A DNA stretch of 22,671 nt from positions 1 through 22,671 of the forward strand of contig CAXNAA020000321.1 in the NCBI GenBank assembly GCA_964200075.2. The letters run 5' to 3'. The notes under the pieces were generated by a model. That model saw only the letters and a program-made list of their open reading frames with translations, was not told where the DNA came from and did no database searches. Made by a program: the position numbers and the translations under genes. The first letter of the stretch is position 1; each line of letters starts with the position of its first letter. The DNA comes from Sphacelaria rigidula. Its lineage: Eukaryota > Phaeophyceae > Sphacelariales. Shown here one piece after another: positions 1 to 9,177 of the stretch.

Positions 1-1000
1 GTATGTCGATTTAAAAAAAATACCGCGGTATCACGGGAATATTCCCGAGAGGAGCCTTGGAAAAAAGGACAACTACGAATTCTGAAAACTTCTGACGCTG
101 ACTACTATAATAACGCCTCTTACCCGGTAACCGGTTTTTTGTTCTTGGTATCCGGTGCCCACCTACATTTAAGAACAACACAATCGCACACATAGGATGT
201 GTCGTGTAAATTTTGGAAGCGAGATCTGAGAGAAGTAAGCGTGTAGAGTGAGTTGTCTGTTTCTGTTCCCTCTACTCTCGCGAGTGACCTACCCGAGTGG
301 AATTCGATGTTGTGTTGCGTAGGTGAATCATTTTCACACTCAAGTATCATGTACGAGGTATCGCATGCGCACCAGCGTGGTGTATTTGTTTTAGTGAAGG
401 CTACTATGAAATGAAAAATATGAACGAGTCATACTCCAATTCGATGTATCTCCCCACACAAGGACCGAATGTCTGGGCACGTCCCACGACCAAGTCCGTG
501 GCTCCTGATACTCATTTTCCCACACCCAGAAGGAGTAGCCCTCAACTCCTGCTTTGTAGCCACCCACGCGGGTGGTCGGCATCAGTCTCTCCTGCTTCAG
601 ATTTGATTCCAATCTTGAGTGTGCAGTGTTTTTCGCTGCTGTATGGGCAACACAGGGTACTGTAGTAAAGGATGCAGCACGGTAGTACGTTGCAAGTGCA
701 CACGTCTAGTTCACCATGCAGTTGGTTGTGAATGATTGTGAGAAGAAACTTAGACCGCTGTGGTGGGTCATGTGTCATTTTTACTCGATAAATAATACCC
801 GTCACCATGGCGAACTATGGAATGAAACACCACCGGGGGTTGGTCATGAGGGTCCGACACTCGTTTTTCAAGTTCAAATAATTGTTCCAACGGGTGACCC
901 ACCCTGACGGTAGATAGGTCGATATCGAGGGCGTGTCAACAATCCAACGATTCGCTGCGCAAATTATCAACTGGACGTGGATGTTCGCCCTGTTCCTCTG
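1..1000. other. No gene recognised
   Basis: I see no recognisable gene, RNA or repeat here. Short open frames exist on both strands. The minus-strand one at 391-612 is tryptophan-rich (segment EGYSFWVWENEYQEP) but matches no family I know, and neighbouring frames are equally open, so I do not call it. Confidence 0.5.
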
Positions 1001-1034
1001 TCCTTCGACCGCGAGGGTAGCCATCTGGATTTTG
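1001..1034. repeat. Fragment of TTAA-type hairpin element end
   Basis: The sequence TCCTTCGACCGCGAGGGTAG followed by CCATCTGG closely matches the terminal motif of the hairpin elements at 4165, 4275 and 14249 (CCCTTT, a G/C-rich core, CGAGGGTA, then an ATCTG block). I found no matching inverted partner before 1260, so this looks like a broken single end. The assignment rests on the shared motif only. Confidence 0.35.
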
Positions 1035-2416
1035 CGTACTTTTTAGGCGTTGAAATTTTCATGACATTTTCATCAACACGCGCAACGTTGAGACCAACTT
1101 CAACAGGAGCCATTGAAATTTTTATTTTCCAACAATTTTGAACGGGTGGCCACAAGAACGACTATTATGGAACAAAATCGTCAAGATTTAGACTCGCGAA
1201 ATTCTGAATGGACCCCAAAAATCACTAATTCCGGCCAAGCGCTCGGAATCGGTGGACGATTCTGAACGCTTGACGACCAGTGTAGAATTTGTCACGAGAA
1301 ATAAAATGGGACAAGTCATGTTTTACTTCACTACAGCTCACACAGACTGGCTCTCTCATGTGCTGCACCTGTCACTGCACAATCGTGTGTTGAGACCTTG
1401 CCAAAAGTGCTTGGCGTCTTCTGGAATCACCTCAGCTGCTCTACGAGTACTTCTATTGTGTTACGAATGACTGCTATTGGCAGGAAAGTGCTGTCTTATC
1501 AAAGTTGAAAATGCTCCACAGTATGTGTTGGATTTTGTGTCTTTCGCAAGGAACAAGGTCCTTGGTGCGCAGAGCCAGCATTTTCTGTCCTGTAGATGAC
1601 AGGTAGAGTGATGCTCTGCAAACACGATTTGATCTGCGCTGAGGAGTTCCTGAACTGCAGTACTGTTGTTGTGTCCCGGTCAACACACAAGTCTAGACAC
1701 TGCCGAAAGCGCTGCTATCATGGTTTGTTGGGTGCGTTGTGTCGTTTGTAAAACCAACAAAGCAATTTGTGCCCTCGTCCATCCTACGAAAACGGTTTGA
1801 TCTAAGCTGGAGATTGCCTGAGATGCTGAACCGCCGCTGATCCGGTCTGTACAGATGGTTGTGCAGCCGATATGTCTTCTTTGGGTCCTGTTGCAGAGGT
1901 GCGCAACCCCTACGTCACGCCAACGTCAACATCTATGTGCTGCTCAAGCTTTGAGCTAAAATAGTGTGTGTTTTGCTTCCCGTCCAAAATCGTGACAAAA
2001 GAACTCTTTGAAATGTTTGGGAGATGAAATTTCGACGGCTCCCATCAGAGTTGGCCTGATAGGTGATCGACGAGAAGAAAAACACATGCAGGAAGTTGGA
2101 GCGATGTGAAGTTTCAGCTGAAACAGGAAAAAATGCTGTAACTCCAACTCCGTGAAAAATTGAGAAATACGGCTGCGCACCGCCATCAATGTTGTGAGCA
2201 CTTGCGTCCAGGAGATCCTGGTGAAGTTTCAGCCAAAAATATCTCGAATTAGGCGCCGCATCGCACTTTGCGTTTGACACGGCCGCTCCCCTTTGATCCA
2301 AGTGATGCAGGAAAGTGCAATTATGGAGGTGAAATGGAATCCCGACTTTTTTTTCAATCCGTTCCGCCGTTTAGGTCATATATTATTTGGTACATTTTCT
2401 TTCATTTTCTTCATTC
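1035..2416. other. Unassigned DNA
   Basis: No gene, RNA or structured repeat is recognisable. Open frames such as 1252-1470 (plus) and 1933-2301 (minus) are short, start without context and resemble no family known to me. The stretch ends in a pyrimidine-rich run and CAG at 2416-2418 that looks like a splice acceptor. Confidence 0.4.
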
Positions 2417-2992
2417 AGCGGCGGTGCCGTATGTTACGAGTTTGGTCTGCAGTTCGCAGCGATATGCTCAAGTCACGCTGATGTAAAAAACTTGGAAAGT
2501 TGTGGTGTGGAAAGCGGATGCGAGATTTACTGCTGGCCCAGCTCGGAGTTATGAGTTTTCCCCGACAGTCGCGTCATCGCCCTTTTGCGGAGTTCATCTC
2601 CGCTTCACTTGCTGTCGAAGTGCAAGTTCCTCAACGTGGACAGCATCGGCGACAGGTGTACTGATAGGTACAGTATCGCATCTGTTTTCTGTTGCCCCGA
2701 TGGCTACGATACTGTACGCAGTGCACTTGATGAGTGCAATGTGTAGCCCAGGGTGTGCAACTTTGTTGAATGCAGCGTTGGTAGAACAGCGGGGTCGGTA
2801 CACCCGGACTCCCTGTGCAGTGTTGCAACACTGTGGGCGTCTCATCCGCAATCAAGGTTGTGTCGACGAAGATCTGGCACGCGGCTTAGCGTGCAATATT
2901 TCCACCCGTTGAGGCATTCCAACGTTTGCGACTCGCCTTTCTCGTGGTTCAGTGCTACGATCCAGTCGGCTGTGACAGCAACGTTGGAGTAA
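2417..2992 (+). pseudogene. Coding-like stretch, unrecognised, two in-frame stops
   Basis: One plus-strand frame runs from 2417 to 2992 with only two stops (2552 and 2744), far fewer than expected in 192 codons. A pyrimidine-rich run ending in CAG lies just before it, as at an exon start. The readable peptide includes GGAVCYEFGLQFAAICSSH and, after the first stop, a cysteine-containing part with SKCKFLNVDSIGDRC. I recognise no domain. Other frames here (plus 2502-2912, minus 2852-3196) are also open, so low stop density alone is weak support. It could be a decayed gene, an exon whose borders I have wrong, or chance. Confidence 0.22.
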
Positions 2993-3270
2993 CGTCTGCG
3001 CACGAGCTAGGTTGGTGCCTGTGCGCGTCCCAACGAGAGATGAGAACAATGAGACACTGAGTTCCGTTATTCTCGTAAATGGGGGGCGATTTTCGGCACC
3101 TTTTATCGGCAAAATGGACACCGACCCCTCTCTGCATAGAAGATGGCTCGTAATCGAGCCAATCATATGAATCACAAATACACGCGTCACCTCCAAATGA
3201 CGACCTACCTCACCTCATATGAAATGTACTATTGTTATGGTACATTCTACAACAAACGTGAAAACGTCGG

Positions 3271-3850
3271 ACACATCAGCTCCCTGTAGGTCGACCTAGC
3301 TCTGTTTAAGCGTAGCTCCCTAGTGAGATACGAGAGCTACATGAGCTACCCATGTTTTCCCTGGGTGAGCTAGAAGAGCAACATGAGCTACGTATGTTTG
3401 CCCTATGTGAGCCACCAACCCGTAGCTCATTATCTCATATTCGCCCTGGGTGAGCTATGAGCTGTCAAAGCTGCGCGTTTATGCCATGGGTGAGCTACCA
3501 ACCCGTACCTCATCAGCTTATATTCGCCGTGAGTGAGCTATGAGAGCTGCATGAGCTACGCATGTTTCCTGGGTGAACTACCAGCCCGTAGCTCATCAGC
3601 TCATATTTGCCGTTGAGTGAGCTATGAGAGCTGCATGAGCTACGCACGTTTGTCCTGGATGAGCGATGAGAGCCACATGAGCTACGATGTTTACCCTCGA
3701 TGAGCTGCTACGAGGGCTAGATGAGGTACGCATAATTACCCCGAGTGAGCAACCGGACGTAGCTCATCCGCGAATGTTTGCCTTGGGTAAGCTGTGGGAG
3801 CTACATCAGCCACGCATGTTTGCCGTGATTGAGTTCAAAAGCTACGAGAG
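3271..3850 (+). repeat. Left subterminal 42-bp repeat array of copy A
   Basis: Degenerate tandem units of about 42 bp contain TGAGCTATGAGAGCTACATG then AGCTACGCATGTTTGCCC. They alternate with a variant containing ACCAACCCGTAGCTCATCAG. Units differ by point changes and small indels. GAGCTAC and its complement GTAGCTC recur, so each unit can pair with itself and with its neighbours. No coding role is apparent. Confidence 0.85.
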
Positions 3851-4034
3851 CTAGGCCGATTTTGGAGTTGTTTCTGTTCCGATCCTCATGCACGTTGATG
3901 TGCACACACCTGTGTTTCGTTTTGTACCGTGATGGATTTGCTGTTTGTGAACATCAACATGGTCGCATAAGAAGCCATCCCCACCGTAGCCATCACGCCC
4001 GCACACAAGCACACGCACACACAACCCGCCCTGC

Positions 4035-4162
4035 ATGGCGACCGCTGGGGGCAGCAGTCCTAGCGGTGCTTCAGTCTGAAATGATGCCGTGGATCTGGAT
4101 CCTCCGCAACAGGCGATCGGTGTGGAGGAAGAAGTGAATACACGTGGAATATTTGATTGCTC
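4035..4162 (+). pseudogene. Decayed ORF start shared with copy B
   Basis: An ATG at 4035 begins a reading frame matching the one at 14119 in copy B: MATAGGSSPSGASV, a stop where copy B has glycine, then NDAVDLDPPQQAIGVEEEV. The region is Ser/Gly-rich and then acidic, like a disordered protein N-terminus. It runs into a TTAA-site hairpin element at 4165, which cuts the frame. It may be the 5' end of a lost transposase or a captured gene fragment; I recognise no family. Confidence 0.4.
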
Positions 4163-4164
4163 AA

Positions 4165-4271
4165 CCCTTTGGCCGCGAGGGTAGGCGATCTGTTGAATTG
4201 GCATCATTTCATACCCCCAAAATATATGACTTCTACTGATTTCGCTGATCGCCTACCCTCGCGTCAAAGGG
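4165..4271. mobile_element. piggyBac-like hairpin MITE, absent from copy B
   Basis: Terminal inverted repeats CCCTTTGGCCGCGAGGGTAG then GCGATC (4165-4190) pair with GATCGCCTACCCTCGCGTCA then AAGGG (4247-4271). It is flanked by TCAA on the left and TAA on the right, decayed from TTAA. Copy B reads straight through this point (AGCTTAACCCTTTCGACGG at 14242), so this 107-bp element landed in the TTAA there. CCCTTT termini at TTAA are typical of piggyBac-type elements. It has no coding capacity. Confidence 0.75.
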
Positions 4272-4274
4272 TAA

Positions 4275-4384
4275 CCCTTTCGACGGCGAGCATAGGTCCA
4301 TCTGTTGAATCGGCTTCAATTTCACTTGAAAATAGTATTCATAACCAGATGGGCTCGTACCCTCGCGGCCAAGCGGTCAAAAGC
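4275..4384. mobile_element. Older piggyBac-like MITE, shared with copy B
   Basis: It begins CCCTTTCGACGGCGAGCATA and ends CCTCGCGGCCAAGCGGTCAA then AAGC. The ends are imperfect inverted repeats of the CCCTTT/CGCGAGGGTA family. The same element lies at 14249-14357 in copy B, where the left TTAA is intact and the right end reads GGTCAAAGGG. It was therefore present before the two copies separated. Confidence 0.6.
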
Positions 4385-4412
4385 AATGGATAAATCTATC
4401 ATCATAGACAAC

Positions 4413-4815
4413 TGTTAACTAGGCTTCGCTAGGGGTGAGGCAGTACAGTTACGGGTTTCGAAGAAGAACGTTGCCGTACCCTGCTGCCGAAGGACCTCCA
4501 GAGCGAGGCGTAAATCTTTCTCTTGTCGTTTAGGCATGGGTTTGACCGTGACCGATGACAAGCAAGAACAACTGAACGAGCCAGTACGGCAGTACCTGCA
4601 CCGCTTAACTGGGGTTCATGCGGTGACTCCATTATTCCCACCTCATTCTACCGGAGACCCCGTTGCCTAGGTCGCCGAAGATTCTGCTTCATAAGTTTGA
4701 TCGTGTCGAGTCCGCTCATGTATGTCACTGGGGGACCCCGTTCCTGAGGCTGTTCGTCCGGCTTACATGTGTATTCTGGTGTCCATTATGCTCGTACATG
4801 TGTATGGTCTCCGCA
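4413..4815 (-). repeat. 3' LTR of the retrotransposon
   Basis: It starts TGTTAACTAGGCTTCGCT and ends GGTCTCCGCA. It matches 8280-8677 over its whole length with roughly four in five positions identical by eye, including the blocks CCCTGCTGCCGAAGGA, CCGGAGACCCCGTTGCCTAG and GTATTCTGGTGTCCAT. Such divergence between two LTRs that were identical at insertion indicates an old insertion. The end could be 4818 (CATCA) rather than 4815. Confidence 0.85.
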
Positions 4816-4817
4816 TC

Positions 4818-4831
4818 ATTCCCTCTTCTGA
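4818..4831 (-). other. Probable polypurine tract
   Basis: On the minus strand this reads CAGAAGAGGGAATG, purine-rich and directly beside the start of the 3' LTR. That is where LTR retrotransposons prime plus-strand DNA synthesis. Position and composition support the call. Confidence 0.65.
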
Positions 4832-5484
4832 GGCTCCTCAAGTCTCTTACTTCGAGGGGCTGAGGCTATCATTTATGGAGAGAATGGTATGAACGTGGAT
4901 TCCCCATTGTAGATGTGTCATGATACCATTATACTGGTCTGTGTGTGAACGTGTCATGTATTCTATACTGTCGTGTTGAGTAAGCACAAGACGGTAAATT
5001 TTATCGACGTTCGTACCCAGATCCATGTAATCAGCATACCTGTGTCGGAGGTTTGTGACTTGGTCACATGATCCCGGCATCTGTAAATCTGCGTAATCGG
5101 TACTGATTTTGATGCCCCCATATATGCTGATGTATCGGCGACTCGGTCGAAAACATTGTGTTTTCGCATGGGAGTTTGTTGTCCCGCGTTTTGCTTGGGA
5201 CACTGTACCCGTGGTGATTACCGTGTGATAGTGGTATTACTTACGTTTGGGGAAGGCAGATATGGAAGACGAAAAGAGAACGGTGACTGTATTTGTATGT
5301 CTGGAGTGGTATTTTCCAAGATTGCAACAGTTTCACGACTATCGTCGCCAGCAATACCCCTATTCGCTGATAGGAGCTCAGACCTTTGGGTGTAGTCTCT
5401 CTTCACCGCCGATGTCCTTGTGGTGGCATTGACCATGGCATCGATTTTCTATTGTCTCGACTTTTTTTTTAACTAACACGCCTG
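4832..5484 (-). other. Non-coding interior between chromodomain and 3' LTR
   Basis: About 650 bases follow the end of the chromodomain frame. The minus-strand frame at 4847-5203 has no recognisable domain. This is probably the 3' untranslated part of the retrotransposon. Confidence 0.5.
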
Positions 5485-5862
5485 CTAAACATCGTCTGCA
5501 TGTAGCGGGAAATATACCTGCAGGTGCACGTTTCCGGTGCTTGTTCTGCATGAGAAACCTATAATAGTTTCCTTATGAACAGAGTCACTGACCCATTTTC
5601 TCTCTCTCGTGTCATGGGGCGGCGGGTCTGGTGAAGGCGCGCTATCTAGTTTTTGCTTGATTCTGTACGCGTCTATGACATGTTGACATCGGGAAACCTC
5701 ATCCGCTCTATACTCTAGGTCAGTCGCTGAACCGACCCCTTTGAGTCCGAGGCGGAACATATAGTTGAGGTCGCTTTTCCGCCCTGGGCCTCGTTTACGG
5801 CCCATCACCTTGTTCACGGTGTAGCATGTGATTTTCGGAGGGGGCTTCATCTGGGCGGTCAA
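5485..5862 (-). pseudogene. Chromodomain at the C-terminus of the retrotransposon polyprotein
   Basis: Residues about 13-66 of this 125-residue frame follow the chromodomain pattern: CYTVNKVMGRKRGPGRKSD, then a strand with NYMFRLGLKG, then YRADEVSRCQHVIDAY. In chromoviruses this module follows integrase and is thought to steer insertion to marked chromatin by binding methylated histone H3. The first aromatic (Tyr14) is present. The tryptophan expected in the 'VxWKGY' strand is replaced in a leucine-rich stretch, and the WEP block is unrecognisable, so the methyl-lysine cage looks broken. The tail ends at a stop at 5485. The family match is by pattern and position after integrase. Confidence 0.7.
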
Positions 5863-5914
5863 CCCCTGGAAAAGTCAATATTTTCCCTCAGAAAAAATCG
5901 GCAATTCGATGAGA

Positions 5915-6045
5915 AATTGTGTGTCGGTGCTTTCTTCCGCGGGTAGTATTTTTTCGAGTGAGCCAAGTGTACCGACGTTTGTTTTGCGCCGTTGCCCAAC
6001 CTTACGTTGTATACTAGGAGCGATACTTTGGAACAGATAGTACCT
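5915..6045 (-). pseudogene. Integrase C-terminal (GPY/F-like) module remnant
   Basis: One minus-strand frame reads LLVYNVRLGNGAKQTSVHLA then HSKKYYPRKK. This matches the end of gypsy integrases, where a 'Y.V.LG.G.K...VH...LK.YYPR' block leads into the chromodomain. It lies between the integrase core (6062-6361) and the chromodomain (5485-5862), as expected, but in a frame different from each, so at least two frameshifts separate the three. Confidence 0.6.
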
Positions 6046-6061
6046 TTGCACGCATGGTTTC

Positions 6062-6361
6062 TCAGTTGTCTTGTTCCACTGAACTGCGCTTTGCCAGTAT
6101 AGCGTGCAGACTTGAGTGTATCCGCCCTGAATCTAAGTTGCCTTGAGGTCTGAAGGGAGTCATGTGGGTTTTCTCGAATTGCCGCAGCGTCTGTAGCTGG
6201 TAGATCACCCGATTCTCGAACTCCTTTCCTTGATCAGAGTGCAACTTTTCCGAAATACCGGATATTGTACGAACTTTGTCAACTAGCATCCGTGCTTTTG
6301 CCTCTTCCAGGGTAAGACCCGCTGCTTGCAGCGCCTTCAACATGTCCTCATGTAGATTCAA
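6062..6361 (-). pseudogene. RT fragment fused to integrase core by internal deletion
   Basis: The first ~18 residues (NLHEDMLKALQAAGLTL) are the RT segment just after the catalytic loop, normally followed by thumb and RNase H. From about residue 25 the frame is integrase core: LVDKVRTISGISEKLHSDQG, then KTHMTPFRPQGN and SSLHAIL. SDQG supplies the second catalytic Asp of the DDE triad. The expected Glu after PQGN is Gly in LDSGRIHSSL. The RT thumb, RNase H, zinc-binding domain and first catalytic Asp are absent, so over 1 kb has been removed with the frame kept across the joint. The element's nearest intact relative would show the joint exactly. Confidence 0.8.
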
Positions 6362-6735
6362 GTGGCTTTCCCAAGAAGAATATGCGATTAAATCGTATAG
6401 TACACCAGGAGGCCGCTTCTCGGTTCAAAGTGTGAGAAATTGAGAACCATCATTCGTGAGAATATAAAAATGGATGGCGTTATTCCGAATGGGAGACGAT
6501 TCAATACCCATTTACCTTTGCTCGTGACGAGGGCTGTCGTCTCTTTTTCTTCTTCCGCTGTGGTGATTTGCTGGAATGCACTCAGCACATCGAAGACAGA
6601 AATGTATTGTGCTCCCACCACCGTGTTAATATGAGATACCATGTGAGGCATCGGCCATGACTTACGAAGCAGGCCTTTTGTTGAGTGTGGATCTCAAGCC
6701 TACACAAAACCGAGCTGCAGCGTCACTTTGGCGAC
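6362..6735 (-). pseudogene. Reverse transcriptase (Ty3/gypsy) remnant
   Basis: The longest frame (6388-6651) begins with PMPHMVSHINTVVGAQYISV then FDVLSAFQQI, which is RT motif A with its catalytic Asp at about 6589-6591. It goes on to ALVTSKGKWVLNRLPFGITP (motif B region) and GLLVYY. At the next motif, the catalytic YxDD loop, the DNA is one base short, so the frame runs into a stop at 6388 while the continuation (AYSSSWESHLNLHEDML) lies in another frame. Upstream, a different frame gives GFCVGLRSTLNKRPAS, matching the 'FCVDYR.LN' block, so a second frameshift lies near 6650-6690. The enzyme is dead. Confidence 0.85.
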
Positions 6736-6913
6736 AATAGTTACCGCAGAGCCACACACACACACATCGTCGATGACCTCGCATACCCTTGGGTTGGCCC
6801 TGTACGGCGGTCTGTCAAGTGGTTGTGTACCCGGCTAGAGTTGAAATGTAGCTTCACCTATCGTGCAGCATCCTAACTCCTGCGATGGAAACCAAAAGAC
6901 CGTCCGGTATTTG

Positions 6914-7327
6914 TTAGACAGATCGAAGACTTGGTCTCTCTGTTCCTGCGAAGAATGGGCGGCTTGCAAGAGCATTTTGAACGCCTTTTTCAACTCTTGA
7001 TGAGTGTCGATGCTTTTTTTTCTTCTCGACTACAGCACTGCTTGTGTTCGTTTTTTTCGCTGTTCTGGCCTCTGATACAGGTGTAATGTATCCTAACAGA
7101 GAGTTTCGCTCGAAACGGACGCGTCTCGTAGATGGGTTGGCTATCCGAACCATGGCTGTTTTATTCACCGCTGACCATATGCAGACTGTTCGGGCCACGA
7201 CCAATCTTTTGCAAGCCTGGGGTGTGTCTAACGATTGAACGTGTAGTTCCGTGACAATCCGTGGCTCAATTATCGCAGTGGTTGTCACAACAGGGGGTTC
7301 GTCTGAACCAGCATGAAGGCCTATCAC
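6914..7327 (-). pseudogene. Linker between protease and RT
   Basis: The segment ACKRLVVARTVCIWSAVNKT then AMVRIANPSTRRVRFERNSL and LGYITPVSEA matches the conserved region after the gypsy protease ('lvArtl...v.v.NPs...v....G.LG.l.pV'). It sits between the protease remnant and RT as expected. The C-terminal part (lysine-rich, VEKKKKHRHSS) is low complexity. Confidence 0.6.
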
Positions 7328-7374
7328 ATTTTGCGGAACACATTTTCCCCTGAGTATACTGGGACAAGTTGTAT

Positions 7375-7960
7375 CCAGCTTTCACTCGAACAACGAAACG
7401 TGTGTCATGTGCACTGCGTGTCGAGTTACTTTGCTCGTTCCGTCTCTAGTGTATAGCTCTGATACTACTTTGGAATTTCTGGAAGACAATGTCTCAGCTG
7501 CCCAGTTTAAAATGCCTCCAAGTGTTCCCATCAGTGAAATATCAATCGGTATGTGGTCGAAACCCAAATCGCGTGAAAAATATGCTTCAACGGGCAGGTT
7601 CCCCCCCCCCCTAACGTGAGGTCGAACCGAACGAAACCCACCACTTCGAAGAGTGGATTGTCCGTGTTTCTAATATCTCAATATTTGCTCGGGACTGGTT
7701 TGATGTCCGCCGTGCTCAGAGTACGGTGCGAACGGATGGTCTTCAGGCTTTTGATGGGCAGGTCTGAAGTGGATCTCTCGTCAGGTCCTGCACAGCACTA
7801 TCGTTTATGCTGGCTTGTACCTGCACTCTTACCAAAGCCAGATGTATCGTCACAGGGCCCTGTATGTACGGCGCTGACGATGACATGTGGAAATTGGAAT
7901 GCTTCAAAGTGTTGATGGTTTTGGAGTCCGAGATTTTGATCGGTGCTTTGCATTGATATT
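7375..7960 (-). pseudogene. Retroviral-type aspartic protease remnant
   Basis: Three frames give the pieces in order: QGPVTIHLALVRVQVQASIN (strand before the active site), then DNPLFEVVGFVRFDLTLGG, then LPVEAYFSRDLGFDHIPIDI followed by GTLGGILNWAAETLSSR. The last block matches the C-terminal 'lG.D.l....idl..gtl' of gypsy proteases. The active-site D-S/T-G is not intact (SINDSAVQDL). A run of ten C (7602-7611, G on the coding strand) marks one frame change, and stops interrupt the others. Confidence 0.55.
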
Positions 7961-8029
7961 GCATGATGGTTGAGCTATGAGAGCTGCGTGCGGAACACTC
8001 TCCAAGTACGGAGGTTGGCCACACTGCAC

Positions 8030-8120
8030 TATTTTTCGACTTGTGTTGCTCACTTCTAGCTTCTGCTTGATTCTATCATGCTCTTTCGCCACCTCTTCCT
8101 GAGGCTTCGCCTACGATCCT
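8030..8120 (-). pseudogene. Possible gag N-terminal remnant
   Basis: The minus strand reads KPQEEVAKEHDRIKQKLEVS, a charged helical stretch like the N-terminus of many Gag proteins, in the right place just inside the 5' LTR. Only about 250 bp separate this LTR from the protease, so nearly all of gag is gone. Weak call, based on position and character. Confidence 0.3.
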
Positions 8121-8256
8121 ATTGAAGGGGCTCTTGAACGGCAAGCAAACCACCCTCCTCGGTGTTGAGCGGCAATTGTTCCAGTTAAACATGCGATGTC
8201 GTCACCGTTACGCCAATGTGCTCCCTACGCGCAAGTCAGTGTGCTCTGCACGCGCG

Positions 8257-8279
8257 GGTTCAAATCTCTTCGACGTCAT
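8257..8279 (-). other. Probable primer-binding site region
   Basis: Next to the inner edge of the 5' LTR the plus strand reads GGTTCAAATC then TCTTCGACGTCAT. GGTTCAAATC is the T-loop consensus of a tRNA, and the spacing to the LTR fits a tRNA 3' half. An element on the minus strand should carry the complement of its primer tRNA here. The final CCA is not visible (CAT instead), so which tRNA was used is unknown. Confidence 0.5.
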
Positions 8280-8677
8280 TGTGAAATAGGCTTCGCTGGG
8301 GGTAAGGCAGTAGTAACAGGTTCCGAACAAAAACGGTGTCGTGCCCTGCTGCCGAAGGATCTCCAAAGCGAGGCGTAAATCTATCTCTTGTCGTTCAGGC
8401 ATGGATTTGGCCAAGGCCGATGACATTCAAAAACAACTGAACGAGCCGGTACGGCAGTACTGGTAACGTTCAACAAGGGTTCATGCGGTAGCTCTATTAT
8501 TCCGAGCTCTTTCTACCGGAGACCCCGTTGCCTAGGTTACCAAAACTCCAGTTTCACAGGTTTGAACGTTTCAAATCCGCTCATGTATGTCAATGGCGGA
8601 CGCCGTTCCTGAGACTGCTTCTCGGCTTACATATGTATTCTGGTGTCCATCACGCTCATATTTGTGTTGTCTCCACA
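8280..8677 (-). repeat. 5' LTR of the retrotransposon
   Basis: It starts TGTGAAATAGGCTTCGCT and ends TTGTCTCCACA, the direct partner of 4413-4815. As the element reads on the minus strand, transcription would begin in this copy. I cannot point to a specific promoter motif. Confidence 0.85.
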
Positions 8678-8875
8678 CACCGAATCTTGATCATGTTGTG
8701 AACCATTCGATCATGCGAACGAGGATTTGTGTTGAGCTCTTTTTTACCACCGCGAAGAGCGAGGTAGCAATCCATAACCTAATGATATGTTGCGCCGTCT
8801 ATTCGAGCAAGAATGTACGTAACATCATGAGTGACCGGGTTCGCCAGCTGGCGAGCTAGGCACATGATGTGAGTG

Positions 8876-9177
8876 ACCTATGAGCATGTGCTCCCGGGGT
8901 GAGCTACAAGGCGTAGCCCTTCCACTAATGTCGTCCCTGGGTGAGCTATGAGAGCTGCATGAGCTACACATGTTTTCCCTGGCTGAGCTACAGGAGCTGC
9001 GTGAGCTACACATTGTTTTCCTGGGTGAGCTAGGAGAGCTACATGAGCCACGTATGTTCATCCTTGGTGAGCTACCAACCCGTAGCTCATCAGCGCACGT
9101 TTACCTTGGGTGAGCTATCGGACACAGCTCGCATGTACATATTTGACTACAAGTGAGCTATAGCTCGCAGATGAGCT
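8876..9177 (+). repeat. Right subterminal 42-bp repeat array of copy A
   Basis: Degenerate units containing GTGAGCTATGAGAGCTGCAT, GAGCTACACATG and ACCAACCCGTAGCTCATCAG lie in the same orientation as the left array. The arrays are therefore direct, not inverted, unlike those of foldback elements. They stop about 25 bp before the terminal inverted repeat. Confidence 0.8.

Larger units (their letters stand above)
4413..8677 (-). mobile_element. Degenerate Ty3/gypsy chromovirus-type LTR retrotransposon
   Basis: Two direct repeats (4413-4815 and 8280-8677), both TG...CA, bound a 3.5-kb interior. In minus-strand order the interior keeps a possible gag N-terminus, an aspartic-protease remnant, a protease-RT linker, RT, a fragment joining RT to the integrase core, an integrase C-terminal module, a chromodomain and a purine tract next to the left LTR. 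This is the gene order of chromoviruses. Most of gag, the RT thumb, RNase H and the integrase N-terminal half are missing, and frameshifts and stops are frequent. Flanks CAAC (4409-4412) and CACC (8678-8681) resemble a diverged 4-bp target duplication, and copy B shows the uninterrupted site. The element cannot encode a working polyprotein. Confidence 0.9.

Noticed and set aside
3271-3850. GAGCTAC arrays as a CRISPR
   Set aside because: Units are contiguous and degenerate, with no constant repeat alternating with unique spacers. The setting is eukaryotic and the arrays lie inside a transposon.
5641-8092. Shared RIKQKLDS / RIKQKLEV peptides at 5665 and 8065 as an internal duplication
   Set aside because: The similarity covers only about eight codons and does not extend in the flanking DNA. 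The two lie in different domains (after the chromodomain and at the gag start).
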